A DNA stretch of 15,871 nt from positions 1 through 15,871 of the forward strand of contig CAYLOD010000038.1 in assembly GCA_964385235.1 (NCBI GenBank). Reading direction: 5' to 3'. The notes beneath the pieces were generated by a model. That model saw only the letters and a list, made by a program, of their open reading frames with translations. It was not told the DNA's origin and did no database searches. A program made the position numbers and the translations under genes. Of this stretch, positions 1 through 7,672 are shown piece by piece (within the stretch, counting starts at the first letter, position 1; every line of letters begins with the position of its first letter). This stretch comes from Pseudoruminococcus sp964385235. GTDB taxonomy: Bacteria > Bacillota > Clostridia > Oscillospirales > Acutalibacteraceae.

Positions 1-108
1 AAGCTCCGTTTCGGACGTTTCGGCGTTGTCCTGAGCTTTTGCAAGCTCCGTTTCGTGCGTTTTGGCGTTATCCTGAGCTTTTGCAACCTCCGTTTCGGGC
101 GTTTCGGC
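1..108 (-). repeat. 42-bp tandem repeat inside the left-edge gene, about 2.6 copies visible
   Basis: Units at 1-42, 43-84 and 85-108 (partial) are near-identical and in coding register on the minus strand. They encode 14-residue repeats with the core ETE(L/V)AKAQDNA. The array runs off the left edge, so copy number is unknown. Small substitutions between units (ETS versus KTH) show it is not a simple assembly duplication. Confidence 0.9.
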
Positions 109-1222
109 TTTTTTCTTGGGGACGAATTTATATTCCTTTGTTTCAGAAGCGTCAACACCCGAAATCTCCGTGTTTTGAGCTGCGACTTTCAGCAGGTCGG
201 GTTTCTTTTCCTTTTTATCCTCCTCGGGAGCCTGATAAACAATATTTTCCTTATATTCCTCGTCAAAGTCGAGGGGGTTTGCGTTTTTGACACGTTCTAT
301 CTCGCTGCTTGTGCTGTATATATTGTCGTCCTCAAAATCGTCATCATCACCGAACCCGAGATAGTACATCGCTTTTTCCTTCGCTTTGGAGAAGAAACGA
401 GAAANNNNNNNNNNGCGCGTCATTCTCCGGAGAGTCCTCCGGCGTTGTGCTGCCGACCTCGGCGGGCTTTTCTGTGTGAGGAGATTCAATATGATGCTCT
501 GTCGCGGCGGGTCTTTCCTTATACTCTGCGCGAGGAGCTTCAGTATATACCGTCGCGGCGGGTTTTTCCTTTTCCGCAGCCGGCTTTTTAAAAATATCAC
601 CGATATTTTCTATTCTGTCAGGCTCATTGTATTCCCGCGATTTTTCCCTCGATTCGTCTGCTTTTACTTCGTCCTTGCTTTCAACGGGATTTTGTTCCGC
701 CTGCGGTTCTGATTTTACTTCCGTTTCGGAATTTTGAGGTGTCTCCGAGAGCTTTTGCCTGTCCGATTTTTTTATTCTTGTAAGTTCGTCATCGGTCAGC
801 TTTGGTATCTGCATGGTTATTGTGGTCATGCCGTTTGAGCCCTTTTCCTCAGAGGCTACAATGACTATCTTATCTGTTTGTGACTGTATGTTTTTTACTT
901 TGCTGCTTATATCGAGAATTTCCTGACTGTCGCTCAGGTTCAATGATGTGTGCTTTTTCTTTGGATCATTCGTCACCGGCGGGGCGGAGGAGCGTTCTTT
1001 TTTCTTTTTCACTCTTCCGAATATTCCCCTGATTGACGAATCCTCGGTATTGACAGGGACCGCTTGAGCGGAATCATCGCTATTTTCGCCTTTGTTAATT
1101 TTTTCGCTTTTGTCGTTCTTGATCTCCTGAAAAATATTTCCAAATTCCTCATTAATACCGCTAAAGGTGTTAAAATCAATATCCTTGGATTTATCAGCAG
1201 TTTTTTTATCTTTATCCGACAC
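1..1222 (-). CDS. Charged low-complexity hypothetical protein, partial, interrupted by assembly gap
   Basis: I do not recognise this protein. It starts at a GTG codon (1220-1222) preceded by AAGGAGG with 8 nt spacing; this site lies just past the rlmB stop, so the two genes are probably co-transcribed. The N-terminal part (about 269 residues before the Ns) is hydrophilic and rich in Lys, Glu, Asp, Ser and Pro, with no membrane segment. One better-ordered stretch lies around residues 95-155 (SDSQEILDISSKV to about DDELTRIKK). Beyond the 10-N gap the apparent frame stops after 18 codons, but another frame stays open from 402 to the window edge. It reads MYYLGFGDDDDFEDD and ends in 14-residue repeats of the type ETELAKAQDNAETS. 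If this is one gene, the missing sequence has a length divisible by three, so it is not the nominal 10. Composition and reading continuity favour one long acidic cytoplasmic protein, but two genes flanking the gap cannot be excluded. Confidence 0.65.
405..414. other. Assembly gap (10 Ns) of unknown true length
   Basis: Ten consecutive Ns look like a scaffold placeholder. Minus-strand coding sequence is open on both sides but in different frames, so the true missing length is probably a multiple of three. The short open frame read through the Ns (about 18 codons, to a stop near 347) is an artefact of the placeholder. Confidence 0.9.
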
Positions 1223-1238
1223 GATTTGTCCCTCCTTG

Positions 1239-2006
1239 CTATTTAGCTTTTATATTAAGGCGCTGGCGCGTAAATTCATACATCAATATTCCGGCCGCGA
1301 CAGACGCGTTAAGGGAATTGATTTTGCCGAGCATGGGAAGCGACAGAAGAACATCGCACTTTTCCTTTACCAGCCTTCTGAGTCCCTTGCCCTCAGAGCC
1401 TATCACGAGAGCTGCCGCTCCGCTGAGGTCGCATGAGCAGTATGTTTCGCCGTCCATATCCGCTCCGTATATCCATAATCCCATATCCTTCAGCTTGTCT
1501 ATTATGTCGGGAATGTTGGCCGCGCGGGCTACGGGCATATATTCATAGGCTCCCGCGGACGCCTTGCCGACAGAATATGTAAGGCCCGCGGCTCTGCGCT
1601 TCGGAATTATGACTCCGTGCGCTCCCGCGCATTCAGCGGTTCTTATTATCGCGCCTAAGTTTTGCGGATCCTCTATATTATCGAGAATGATGATAAACGG
1701 ATCCTCGCCCTTGTCCTCGGCATTTCGCAGTATATCGTTTATGCTTGAATACTCCTTGACCGCGGCGACGGCAATAACGCCCTGATGGTTTGCGTTTCCG
1801 CACATGAAGTCGAGCTTTTTTGGGTCGACCTCCTTTATCGGTATTTCCCGTTCCTTTGCCATCGCAATTATTGCCCTCATTGTGCCCGACGCTTCGCCGC
1901 GGGAAACAAGCATATGATCTATGGCTCTGCCTGATTTTAGAGCTTCGGTGACGGGATTTCGTCCCGCGATTATATCCTCGCCCTTTTCAAAATTTTCATT
2001 ATTCAA
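1239..2006 (-). CDS. rlmB: 23S rRNA (guanosine-2'-O-)-methyltransferase RlmB, SpoU/TrmH family
   Basis: This is a SAM-dependent 2'-O-ribose methyltransferase; family members of this type modify a conserved G in 23S rRNA domain V. The 255 residues match the usual length. The N-terminal RNA-binding region (about 10-90) begins with the typical DIIAGRNPVTEAL. The knotted SpoU catalytic domain carries motif 1 (LDNIEDPQNLGAIIRTAE, about 108-125), motif 2 (VIGSEGKGLR, 201-210) and motif 3 (LPMLGKINSLNASVAAGIL, about 223-241). The start is TTG at 2006: the nearby ATG at 1999 is out of frame, and GGTGATC, complementary to the 16S 3' end, lies 5 nt upstream. It is the first gene of a unit with the charged protein downstream. 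Family identity is secure; the exact rRNA target is inferred from homology. Confidence 0.93.
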   Translation of the reverse strand: MNNENFEKGEDIIAGRNPVTEALKSGRAIDHMLVSRGEASGTMRAIIAMAKEREIPIKEVDPKKLDFMCGNANHQGVIAVAAVKEYSSINDILRNAEDKGEDPFIIILDNIEDPQNLGAIIRTAECAGAHGVIIPKRRAAGLTYSVGKASAGAYEYMPVARAANIPDIIDKLKDMGLWIYGADMDGETYCSCDLSGAAALVIGSEGKGLRRLVKEKCDVLLSLPMLGKINSLNASVAAGILMYEFTRQRLNIKAK

Positions 2007-2011
2007 AATAT

Positions 2012-2020
2012 GATCACCCT
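2012..2020 (-). promoter_or_regulatory. Unusual Shine-Dalgarno (AGGGTGATC) setting the TTG start of rlmB
   Basis: Read on the minus strand this is AGGGTGATC, then ATATT, then the TTG start. The GGTGATC portion pairs with the very 3' end of 16S rRNA, downstream of the usual GGAGG contact. It supports the TTG start. Confidence 0.6.
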
Positions 2021-2090
2021 GTTCGGAATATTTTAAACTGTATGAATCATTTCAAAGGCTTTTTTATCACATAATGTGCCATTCTTTTTT

Positions 2091-2119
2091 ATTATACCAC
2101 ATAAAGTTATAAATTTGAA
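2091..2119 (-). promoter_or_regulatory. Sigma-A promoter for rlmB, extended -10
   Basis: On the minus strand TTCAAA (2119-2114) is followed by 17 nt and TATAAT (2096-2091). The TGG immediately before the hexamer gives an extended -10 (TGN-TATAAT), which compensates for the weak -35. The 5' UTR would be about 75-80 nt. Confidence 0.6.
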
Positions 2120-2192
2120 GTTGTTTTGCAAATATATTTCTGCAAATTTCGTAATTTAAAAGAAACGGGCGTAAGCGCCGTTAGCTCGGGAA

Positions 2193-2230
2193 ATAAAAAA
2201 GCACCTCAATCCCGCCCCGGATAGAGATGC
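2193..2230 (-). terminator. Rho-independent terminator of the DUF4830-like gene
   Basis: On the minus strand a 12-bp stem with one mismatch and one G-U pair (GCATCTC...GAGGTGC outer arms, ATCC/GGAT inner) encloses a GC-rich loop. It is followed by TTTTTTATTT. It lies 22 bp past the stop at 2253. A smaller GC hairpin (about 2164-2181) follows and may be a backup. Confidence 0.85.
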
Positions 2231-2252
2231 CGACGTTGTATATTAAATATAT

Positions 2253-2762
2253 TCACTGTTCGCTTGCCGCTGATGGTATTTCACTGCTGTCTATCATATA
2301 AAATGTGTGCATAAAGCCGTCCTTTTGTCTTTCGCTTATGTCGCCTCCGATGACCTTGTTGTCGAGAACCAGAAGGTTTGCCACGATTTTACTGTCGCCG
2401 TCATAGTTGAGTATTTCGTATGTATATTTTGTACACTCCTTGCCTGCGTATTTTGTGAGATCAAGACCCTGCTGCTTTTGAAGCTCGTTATAGCTTGTAT
2501 ATACTTCGTTAAACTCAGACGGTATTGTTATTTCCTCTGTTTTGGACGCCTTTCCTGCCGTTTTCCAGCCGAACTGCTCCAGAAATTCAATTCTCCCCGT
2601 GTTTCCCTCTGCCGCGAGGCTGTAGCTGCCTTTTTCGCCCTCGGCGCTCGCGTTGTCCGACGAGCATAAGGTTATACCTGTGACAAAAAGTATTACTGCG
2701 GCGACGATAATGCTGAGGATTATTATTTTTTTCCTTGTCGGCTTGATTGAAACAATAAACAT
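2253..2762 (-). CDS. DUF4830-like membrane-anchored protein
   Basis: The 169-residue protein has a basic N-terminus (KPTRKK), one hydrophobic segment at about 13-32, then an extracytoplasmic domain. The segment GRIEFLEQFGWK, followed by EEITIPSEFNEVYTSYNELQKQQGLDLTKYAGKECTKYTYEI and an ANLLVLDNKVIGGDI strand, matches my recollection of DUF4830, a short domain of unknown function common in Clostridia. Cys33 follows the membrane segment, but the residue before it is Leu, so it is a poor lipobox; I favour a signal anchor. The start ATG (2762) has AAGGGGG 11 nt upstream. It is transcribed divergently from the lipocalin-like gene and has its own terminator, so it is probably monocistronic. Biochemical role unknown. 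Confidence 0.75.
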   Translation of the reverse strand: MFIVSIKPTRKKIIILSIIVAAVILFVTGITLCSSDNASAEGEKGSYSLAAEGNTGRIEFLEQFGWKTAGKASKTEEITIPSEFNEVYTSYNELQKQQGLDLTKYAGKECTKYTYEILNYDGDSKIVANLLVLDNKVIGGDISERQKDGFMHTFYMIDSSEIPSAASEQ

Positions 2763-2867
2763 ACTATCCCACGCCCCCTTTTAATAAAATTGTATGACAC
2801 GGTAAACTGAAATATATCAATAAATTCCTGTTTAAGGTTACAATTTTTATAAAATCGGGCATAGGTA

Positions 2868-2896
2868 TTGTATTCCGATGAATTTTAAGTTAAAAT
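2868..2896 (+). promoter_or_regulatory. Candidate sigma-A promoter for the 2961-6660 operon
   Basis: TTGTAT (2868-2873), 17 nt, TAAAAT (2891-2896). Both hexamers match consensus in four or five positions, and the site lies about 65 bp upstream of the first start codon. No clear promoter was found for the divergent gene in the same AT-rich 198-bp interval. Confidence 0.45.
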
Positions 2897-2960
2897 AATA
2901 ACTATATACGGATAAAATGCAGCTTCGGCTGTTGTATTAAGAATATTCGGAGGTAACACG

Positions 2961-3899
2961 ATGGACATTAACGACAACAAGGAAGATTTAAGGGATAATG
3001 TCGGCATCGCCGATAACACGGATGAGGAAGAAAGCAGAGCTGATAATACGCCTGATGACGAGGCTGATGCGCCCGAGCTTGACGAAAAAACAGAATCCGG
3101 CCACACTGCGGCTAAATCGTATAAAAACAGAACTCTCGCTGTCGCGGCTTGTATTTTTGCCGTTACGGTCATCGCGTTCGCCGTATGGTATGCGTTTTTT
3201 AACAACGACATAACGGGCGTCTGGGGAACCGATGTCGGTTTTGTGCTGCCGGATGGAACAGAAAAAACAGAGGAGATGAAGTTCGCGTTCTCCGAAAAGG
3301 AAAAAATGAGCTTTTTTGAAAACGAGAAGTCATACTTTTCAAACAAGGAAAGCCTTGCCGCAAAGGCCGAGATGATAAACGGAGGGAGAACCTTCTCGGG
3401 TATATATATGACAACTGCGGACAAGAGCGGTGAAAACCATATAAATATGTTCTTTACCGCGACGGGAAGCGCGATGACCTACAAATATGAGCTTTCGGGC
3501 GACATCTTTTCGGGACGCCGGCTTGTCCTTTGCAGTGAGTCTGAGCAGGGCGCTGATGAAGAGTCCGCGAATGAAAAAATAGTATTCAGTCAATCGGAAA
3601 AGACATACGCGCTTGACCCGCCCGCCGGCTTTAAGCCGAATAACGGTGTTGTGGGGACATGGGAATATGACAATATTATTTATACATTTGACAGCGAGGG
3701 ACGCTTCTGCGAGGATGGGGGCAGTTTGAAAATTGACGGCATATACAGCTTCAGCGAGGAAAACGGACTTGACACTATCGTAGTCAAGTATAAATATGAC
3801 GGCGAAGTTCTTAGCATGAGTATTCCGTATCTTTTAAAGGGCGATGTAATGACGCTTACGGTAAACGGATACGAGCTTGATCTCGAGAAAAAGGCTTAA
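2961..3899 (+). CDS. Membrane-anchored protein with two lipocalin-like beta domains
   Basis: The 312-residue protein has a strongly acidic N-terminal tail (1-50, presumably cytoplasmic), one membrane helix at about 58-80 and an exported remainder. The exported part has two similar modules. Each begins with G-V-W-G-T or G-T-W-E and alternates short strands in the style of small lipocalin-like domains (about 84-195 and 225-310). The first opens DITGVWGTDVGF; the second has VGTWEYDNIIYTFDSEGRF and a YSFSEENG turn. Such domains are common in Clostridia surface proteins, and no ligand can be named. The ATG is set by GGAGGTAA six bases upstream. It is first in a set of three same-strand genes, all with nearby starts and a shared terminator; the third is also membrane-anchored, so a cell-envelope job is plausible. 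Domain assignment is by pattern, not search. Confidence 0.7.
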   Translation: MDINDNKEDLRDNVGIADNTDEEESRADNTPDDEADAPELDEKTESGHTAAKSYKNRTLAVAACIFAVTVIAFAVWYAFFNNDITGVWGTDVGFVLPDGTEKTEEMKFAFSEKEKMSFFENEKSYFSNKESLAAKAEMINGGRTFSGIYMTTADKSGENHINMFFTATGSAMTYKYELSGDIFSGRRLVLCSESEQGADEESANEKIVFSQSEKTYALDPPAGFKPNNGVVGTWEYDNIIYTFDSEGRFCEDGGSLKIDGIYSFSEENGLDTIVVKYKYDGEVLSMSIPYLLKGDVMTLTVNGYELDLEKKA

Positions 3900-3944
3900 C
3901 GTATTTATCACAGCTTGTCGCGATGCGATTACGGAGGCTTTGTA

Positions 3945-5474
3945 ATGCTGGAACGTGAATGGAAACAGTTTAAGAGCGGCACCGACATAAGAGGTGTTGC
4001 AACAGAATATAAAGAAAATAAGGTAAATCTCACAGATGACGCCGTCAAAGCCATGGCGGGCGGCTTCTTACTGTGGCTGGAGAAAAAGCTCGGCAAAAAG
4101 GCGCGCGAGATGAAAATTTCCGTCGGGCGCGACTCGAGAATTTCCGGAGAACATATTCTTTCTATTTGCGCGGAGGTAATGAGGGAGAGAGGGGCAGAGG
4201 TTCTCGACTGCGGACTTTCAAGCACTCCCGCGATGTTTATGACGACAGTTGACCTTTGCTGTGACGGCGCGCTGCAGATAACTGCGAGCCATCACCCGTT
4301 CTACAGAAACGGACTTAAATTCTTCACGCGCGGCGGAGGACTTGAGGGCGAGGATATTGATGCTGTACTCGAGTTTGCGCAGGACGGCATGGCTCCCGAA
4401 AAGGCTCCCGGCGGCAGTATTGAAAAATACGATTACATGAGTGAATATTCGGCGGGACTGCGCGAAATGATAAAAAGATCCGTCAATGCCGATAACTACG
4501 ACAGACCGCTTGACGGCTTTAAAATAGTTGTCGATGCCGGAAACGGCGCGGGGGGCTTTTACGCGGCGCAGGTTCTTGAACCGCTCGGCGCGGATACGGA
4601 CGGAAGCCTTTATCTCGAACCTGACGGTATGTTCCCGAACCATATACCGAACCCCGAAAACGAGGAGGCGATGGCGTCCGTTTGCTCGGCGGTCATGAAC
4701 GCGGGCGCTGACCTCGGAGTGATATTTGATACCGATGTTGACAGAGGCGGCGCCGTTGATTCAAGCGGAAACGAGATAAACAGGAACAGGCTTGTCGCTC
4801 TCGCGTCGTCTATCGCCCTCGAAGGTAATGACGGGGGGCTTATCGTTACCGACTCTATTACCTCGAGCGGACTAAAGGATTTTATCGAAAATGAACTCCA
4901 CGGCAGACATCTTCGCTTTAAACGCGGGTACAGGAATGTTATAAACGAAGCAATAAGACAAAACGAACTTGGGGTAAACTGTCCTCTCGCTATTGAAACC
5001 TCGGGTCACGCGGCAATGAGGGAAAACTATTTTCTCGATGACGGCGCGTATTTGTGTACGAAAATAATCATTAAGCTCGCACGGCTCAAACGCGAGGGAA
5101 AAACGCTTGAGTCGCTGCTCGAGAATCTTTCCGAGCCTGTCGAAAGCATAGAGATACGAATGAATATCCTTGCCGAGGATTTCCGGTCCTATGGTGAAAA
5201 TGTTATAAGGCGTCTGACGGAGTTTGCCGGGAGCAGGGAGGACTTTAACGTCGCCCCCGACAATTATGAGGGTATCAGAGTTTCCTTTGACAAGGATAAC
5301 GGCGACGGGTGGTTTCTGCTGAGGCTCAGCGTTCACGATCCTATTATGCCGATGAATATAGAAAGCGACAGTGCCGGCGGAGTTAAAATTATACTCGGTA
5401 AGCTCAGGGATTTCTTCAGTGAATTTACGGAGCTTGATTCCTCACACATTTCTGAAGAATTGGAAAGGGGATAA
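3945..5474 (+). CDS. Phosphohexomutase (phosphomannomutase/phosphoglucomutase family), SHHP/DTDVDR variant
   Basis: Alpha-D-phosphohexomutase family, which interconverts hexose 1- and 6-phosphates through a phosphoserine; products feed sugar-nucleotide and cell-surface glycan synthesis. Visible motifs, numbered from the ATG at 3945: GRDSR (61-65), the catalytic serine loop TASHHP (113-118, Ser115), the metal loop DTDVDR (262-267) and the sugar-binding ETSGH (351-355). The protein has 509 residues, a normal four-domain length. Classical members have SHNP and DGDGDR, so this belongs to a divergent branch; the three metal Asp residues are kept. A longer open frame starts at 3915, but GGAGG with 7-nt spacing selects 3945. 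It lies 45 bp after the lipocalin-like gene and 4 bp before the metallo-beta-lactamase gene, an operon arrangement. Substrate (mannose, glucose or glucosamine phosphate) cannot be fixed from sequence, so I give no gene symbol. Confidence 0.88.
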   Translation: MLEREWKQFKSGTDIRGVATEYKENKVNLTDDAVKAMAGGFLLWLEKKLGKKAREMKISVGRDSRISGEHILSICAEVMRERGAEVLDCGLSSTPAMFMTTVDLCCDGALQITASHHPFYRNGLKFFTRGGGLEGEDIDAVLEFAQDGMAPEKAPGGSIEKYDYMSEYSAGLREMIKRSVNADNYDRPLDGFKIVVDAGNGAGGFYAAQVLEPLGADTDGSLYLEPDGMFPNHIPNPENEEAMASVCSAVMNAGADLGVIFDTDVDRGGAVDSSGNEINRNRLVALASSIALEGNDGGLIVTDSITSSGLKDFIENELHGRHLRFKRGYRNVINEAIRQNELGVNCPLAIETSGHAAMRENYFLDDGAYLCTKIIIKLARLKREGKTLESLLENLSEPVESIEIRMNILAEDFRSYGENVIRRLTEFAGSREDFNVAPDNYEGIRVSFDKDNGDGWFLLRLSVHDPIMPMNIESDSAGGVKIILGKLRDFFSEFTELDSSHISEELERG

Positions 5475-5478
5475 TAAG

Positions 5479-6660
5479 TTGAGCAAAAAAGAAAAAAAAT
5501 ATAATCACAGGGCGGGAACGCCGTCGCTTATCGCGGGACTGACTCTTGCTATGGTTGCCGCGGTGGCCGCGCTGTTTATGTCACATAATTTAAGCAGGGA
5601 AGCAGATACCCCGACTTCTGAAAAAAGCGGAAACTCATCTCCGCAGTTGATTGTGAGCGCGGATGACAGCAGTGAAAAAACCAAGCCCAAGCCCGTTGAG
5701 AGAAGCGGGCTTGAAATAAGGTATCTCGATGTGGGTCAGGGTGACTGCTCGCTTATATTACTTCCCGACGGGAAAAACGTACTGATTGACGCGGGCCCTG
5801 ATTCCTCGGCGGATTACGTTGTCGAGTACCTTAAAAATGAGAAGATCGAGAAGATAGACTACCTTATAGCCACTCACCCGCATGAGGATCATATAGGCGG
5901 CATGGATGAGGTTATCAATAACTTTGAGATTGGCAGAGTATATGCCCCCAAGATAGAGGAAAGTGACGAAAGTACAGATGTGTCCAATGAACAGCCGGCG
6001 GCTGTTACGACAAAAACCTACGAGAATTTCCTGAATGCGGTTTCTGCCAAGGGACTTAAAATTATCAACGGAAAGAGCGGAACACATATTTACTTCTCGT
6101 TGTCACTTACCATAGACATTATTGCCCCGAACAGCACCTATTACAGTGACATAAACAACTACTCGCTGGTCGTTCAGATGAAATATGCCCAGCACAGATT
6201 CCTGTTTATGGGCGATGCCGAGAACTACTCCGAGCAGGAAATACTTGAAGGAGATTATGACATCAAGGCGAATGTGATTAAAATAGGTCATCACGGCAGC
6301 TACAGTGCTTCGAGCAACGCCTTTATCGAGAAGGTTGATCCCGATTACGCGATTATTTCGTGCGGAAAGGATAACCAATACGGACATCCGCACGCTGAAA
6401 CGCTGAAAACACTTGAGAAAAATGAGGTAAATGTGCTTAGAACAGACTTGAAGGGAACTATAGCCGTTAAGTCTGACGGAATTAACGAGCTTGATTTTAC
6501 CACAGAAAGAGATGATTCGGAAAACTCCGGGAGCGAAAGCGGTAAAAAATCGGAAAACAGTGATTCGTCGGACAATTCCGAGGAAACAAACGCGGAAAGC
6601 CGGGGAGATATATCCGATGAAAGTTCCGGCATTGAAAGTCCTGAAAGTATAGCGGCATAA
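5479..6660 (+). CDS. Membrane-anchored ComEC C-terminus-like metallo-beta-lactamase-fold protein
   Basis: The start is TTG at 5479, with AAAGGGG 8 nt upstream and only 4 bp after the mutase stop; the longer frame from 5371 would overlap the mutase heavily. The 393-residue protein has a basic N-terminus, one membrane helix (about 15-35), a linker, and a metallo-beta-lactamase domain (about 78-340). The opening LDVGQGDCSLILLPDGKNVLIDAG is typical of the hydrolase domain of ComEC/Rec2 and its stand-alone relatives. Metal ligands are visible: HPHEDH (133-138), GDA (245-247), HHGS (271-274) and GHPH (302-305). The last 50 residues are Ser/Glu/Asp-rich and disordered. The multi-helix DNA channel of ComEC is absent, so this is the catalytic part only, tethered outside the cell. 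Family members act on phosphodiesters, but substrate here is unknown. It could instead be a secreted nuclease or phosphodiesterase. Confidence 0.85.
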   Translation: MSKKEKKYNHRAGTPSLIAGLTLAMVAAVAALFMSHNLSREADTPTSEKSGNSSPQLIVSADDSSEKTKPKPVERSGLEIRYLDVGQGDCSLILLPDGKNVLIDAGPDSSADYVVEYLKNEKIEKIDYLIATHPHEDHIGGMDEVINNFEIGRVYAPKIEESDESTDVSNEQPAAVTTKTYENFLNAVSAKGLKIINGKSGTHIYFSLSLTIDIIAPNSTYYSDINNYSLVVQMKYAQHRFLFMGDAENYSEQEILEGDYDIKANVIKIGHHGSYSASSNAFIEKVDPDYAIISCGKDNQYGHPHAETLKTLEKNEVNVLRTDLKGTIAVKSDGINELDFTTERDDSENSGSESGKKSENSDSSDNSEETNAESRGDISDESSGIESPESIAA

Positions 6661-6665
6661 AGACG

Positions 6666-6697
6666 AAAACCGGGGAATTTAACCTCCCCGGTTTTTT
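6666..6697 (+). terminator. Strong terminator, probably bidirectional
   Basis: AAAACCGGGGA (6666-6676) pairs with TCCCCGGTTTT (6685-6695) around an 8-nt loop, an 11-bp stem with a run of six Ts starting in its right arm. It ends the plus-strand operon stopping at 6660. On the minus strand the same hairpin carries a TTTT tail and lies 5 bp after the small protein stopping at 6702. Confidence 0.92.
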
Positions 6698-6701
6698 GCA
6701 T

Positions 6702-6806
6702 TTAAAACCTTATTACCGAAAGTATGATACCAAAAACGCTCCCAACCATCAGTAATGCGAGTACGATAGCTATTATCCTCACGATAAGCTTTTGCTTTTT
6801 ATTCAT
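6702..6806 (-). CDS. 34-residue single-pass membrane protein (Prli42-like in form)
   Basis: An ATG at 6804-6806 opens a 34-codon frame ending in TAA at 6702-6704. The product starts MNKKQKLIVR and continues as one hydrophobic helix with a GSVFG turn, ending VIRF. A basic N-terminus followed by one helix predicts an N-in membrane microprotein. It resembles in form the tiny Gram-positive membrane proteins such as Prli42, but homology is not shown. A candidate promoter lies upstream, a terminator follows the stop directly, and the codons are uninterrupted. The Shine-Dalgarno (AAAGG, about 12 nt from ATG) is weak and distant. Gene annotators often skip frames this short. Confidence 0.6.
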   Translation of the reverse strand: MNKKQKLIVRIIAIVLALLMVGSVFGIILSVIRF

Positions 6807-6852
6807 TTGTATATACTGCCTTTCTTGTCAAGAAAATTATTTCATAGTATAA

Positions 6853-6880
6853 AGTATATCATGGCTTTCCGAAAATTCAA
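6853..6880 (-). promoter_or_regulatory. Candidate sigma-A promoter for the 34-residue protein
   Basis: Minus strand TTGAAT (6880-6875), 16 nt, TATACT (6858-6853), about 45 bp before the start codon. The interval 6881-6953 beyond it shows nothing recognisable. Confidence 0.45.
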
Positions 6881-6953
6881 GTAAGCGTGACGGAAAAATT
6901 TCGCGTCAAGTGAAGCGGATAGTATAACATAGCTCGGGAAAGTGTGTTCCTGT

Positions 6954-6987
6954 AAAAATATCGGGAGAGCATCGGCGCTCTCCCGAT
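6954..6987 (-). terminator. Rho-independent terminator of rubrerythrin
   Basis: A perfect 11-bp stem (ATCGGGAGAGC / GCTCTCCCGAT) with a 6-nt loop lies at 6960-6987. On the minus strand it is followed by A and five Ts. It is 19 bp past the rubrerythrin stop at 7007. Confidence 0.92.
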
Positions 6988-7006
6988 AAGCTGTAATATT
7001 TTGCGA

Positions 7007-7561
7007 TTAATAGTTTTCCGCGTGTATCTCGAAGTAACTCTGCGGGTGATTGCAGACAGGGCAAACCTCAGGCGCGGCGGTACCGACCACGATATGACCG
7101 CAGTTGCGGCATTCCCAAACCTTGACCTCGCTTTTTTCAAATACCTGTGCCGTTTCGACGTTGTGCAGGAGCGCGCGATAGCGTTCCTCATGCTGCTTTT
7201 CGATTGCGGCTACCATGCGGAACTTGAGCGCCAGATCAGTGAAGCCTTCCTCCTCCGCCGTCTTGGCAAACTGCTCATACATATCTGTCCATTCATAATT
7301 TTCACCGTCAGCGGCAGCCTCGAGATTTTCGGCTGTGTTACCTATGCCCTTAAGCTCCTTGAACCACATTTTTGCGTGTTCTTTTTCATTTTCAGCCGTT
7401 TTCAGGAAGAGAGCCGCTATCTGTTCATAGCCCTCCTTTTTAGCAGCAGATGCAAAATATGTATACTTGTTTCTCGCCTGTGATTCGCCCGCAAAAGCGG
7501 CCTCAAGATTTTTCTCCGTTTGTGTTCCCGCGTATATGGATACGCCTTTTGTCTTGCTCAT
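7007..7561 (-). CDS. rbr: Rubrerythrin
   Basis: This non-haem iron protein of anaerobes reduces hydrogen peroxide with electrons from rubredoxin or NADH-linked carriers, in the cytoplasm. From the ATG at 7561 the product has 184 residues. The ferritin-like diiron domain (about 14-135) has AFAGESQARNKY and ENEKEHA in its first half and EKQHEERY in its second, supplying the expected Glu/His ligands. The C-terminal rubredoxin-like domain binds one iron through Cys151, Cys154, Cys167 and Cys170 (CRNCGH and CPVCNH). An upstream in-frame start at 7594 is rejected because GGAGGTAA sits at the right distance from 7561. It is monocistronic, with a consensus promoter, a roughly 105-nt leader and a strong terminator. 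An intact protein by all visible criteria. Confidence 0.96.
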   Translation of the reverse strand: MSKTKGVSIYAGTQTEKNLEAAFAGESQARNKYTYFASAAKKEGYEQIAALFLKTAENEKEHAKMWFKELKGIGNTAENLEAAADGENYEWTDMYEQFAKTAEEEGFTDLALKFRMVAAIEKQHEERYRALLHNVETAQVFEKSEVKVWECRNCGHIVVGTAAPEVCPVCNHPQSYFEIHAENY

Positions 7562-7672
7562 TGTTATTACCTCCGTTTTAATATGATATAACACTGTGTT
7601 CTCTCAAGTGAGAAACTGTGTATCATGTGAAATGCTGGCCGGGTTGATAAAAGCTACAAATTCTCACCGATA

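Noticed and set aside
1..108. Left-edge 42-bp repeats as a CRISPR array
   Set aside because: Units abut without spacers, are in coding register and translate into 14-residue peptide repeats.
386..712. Plus-strand open frame through the N gap
   Set aside because: It depends on the arbitrary placeholder length and lies opposite the better-supported minus-strand coding sequence.
4218..4643. Long minus-strand open frames inside the mutase (also 4872-5336)
   Set aside because: The plus-strand mutase motifs are continuous through the region; the opposite frames have no recognisable protein features and are shadows.
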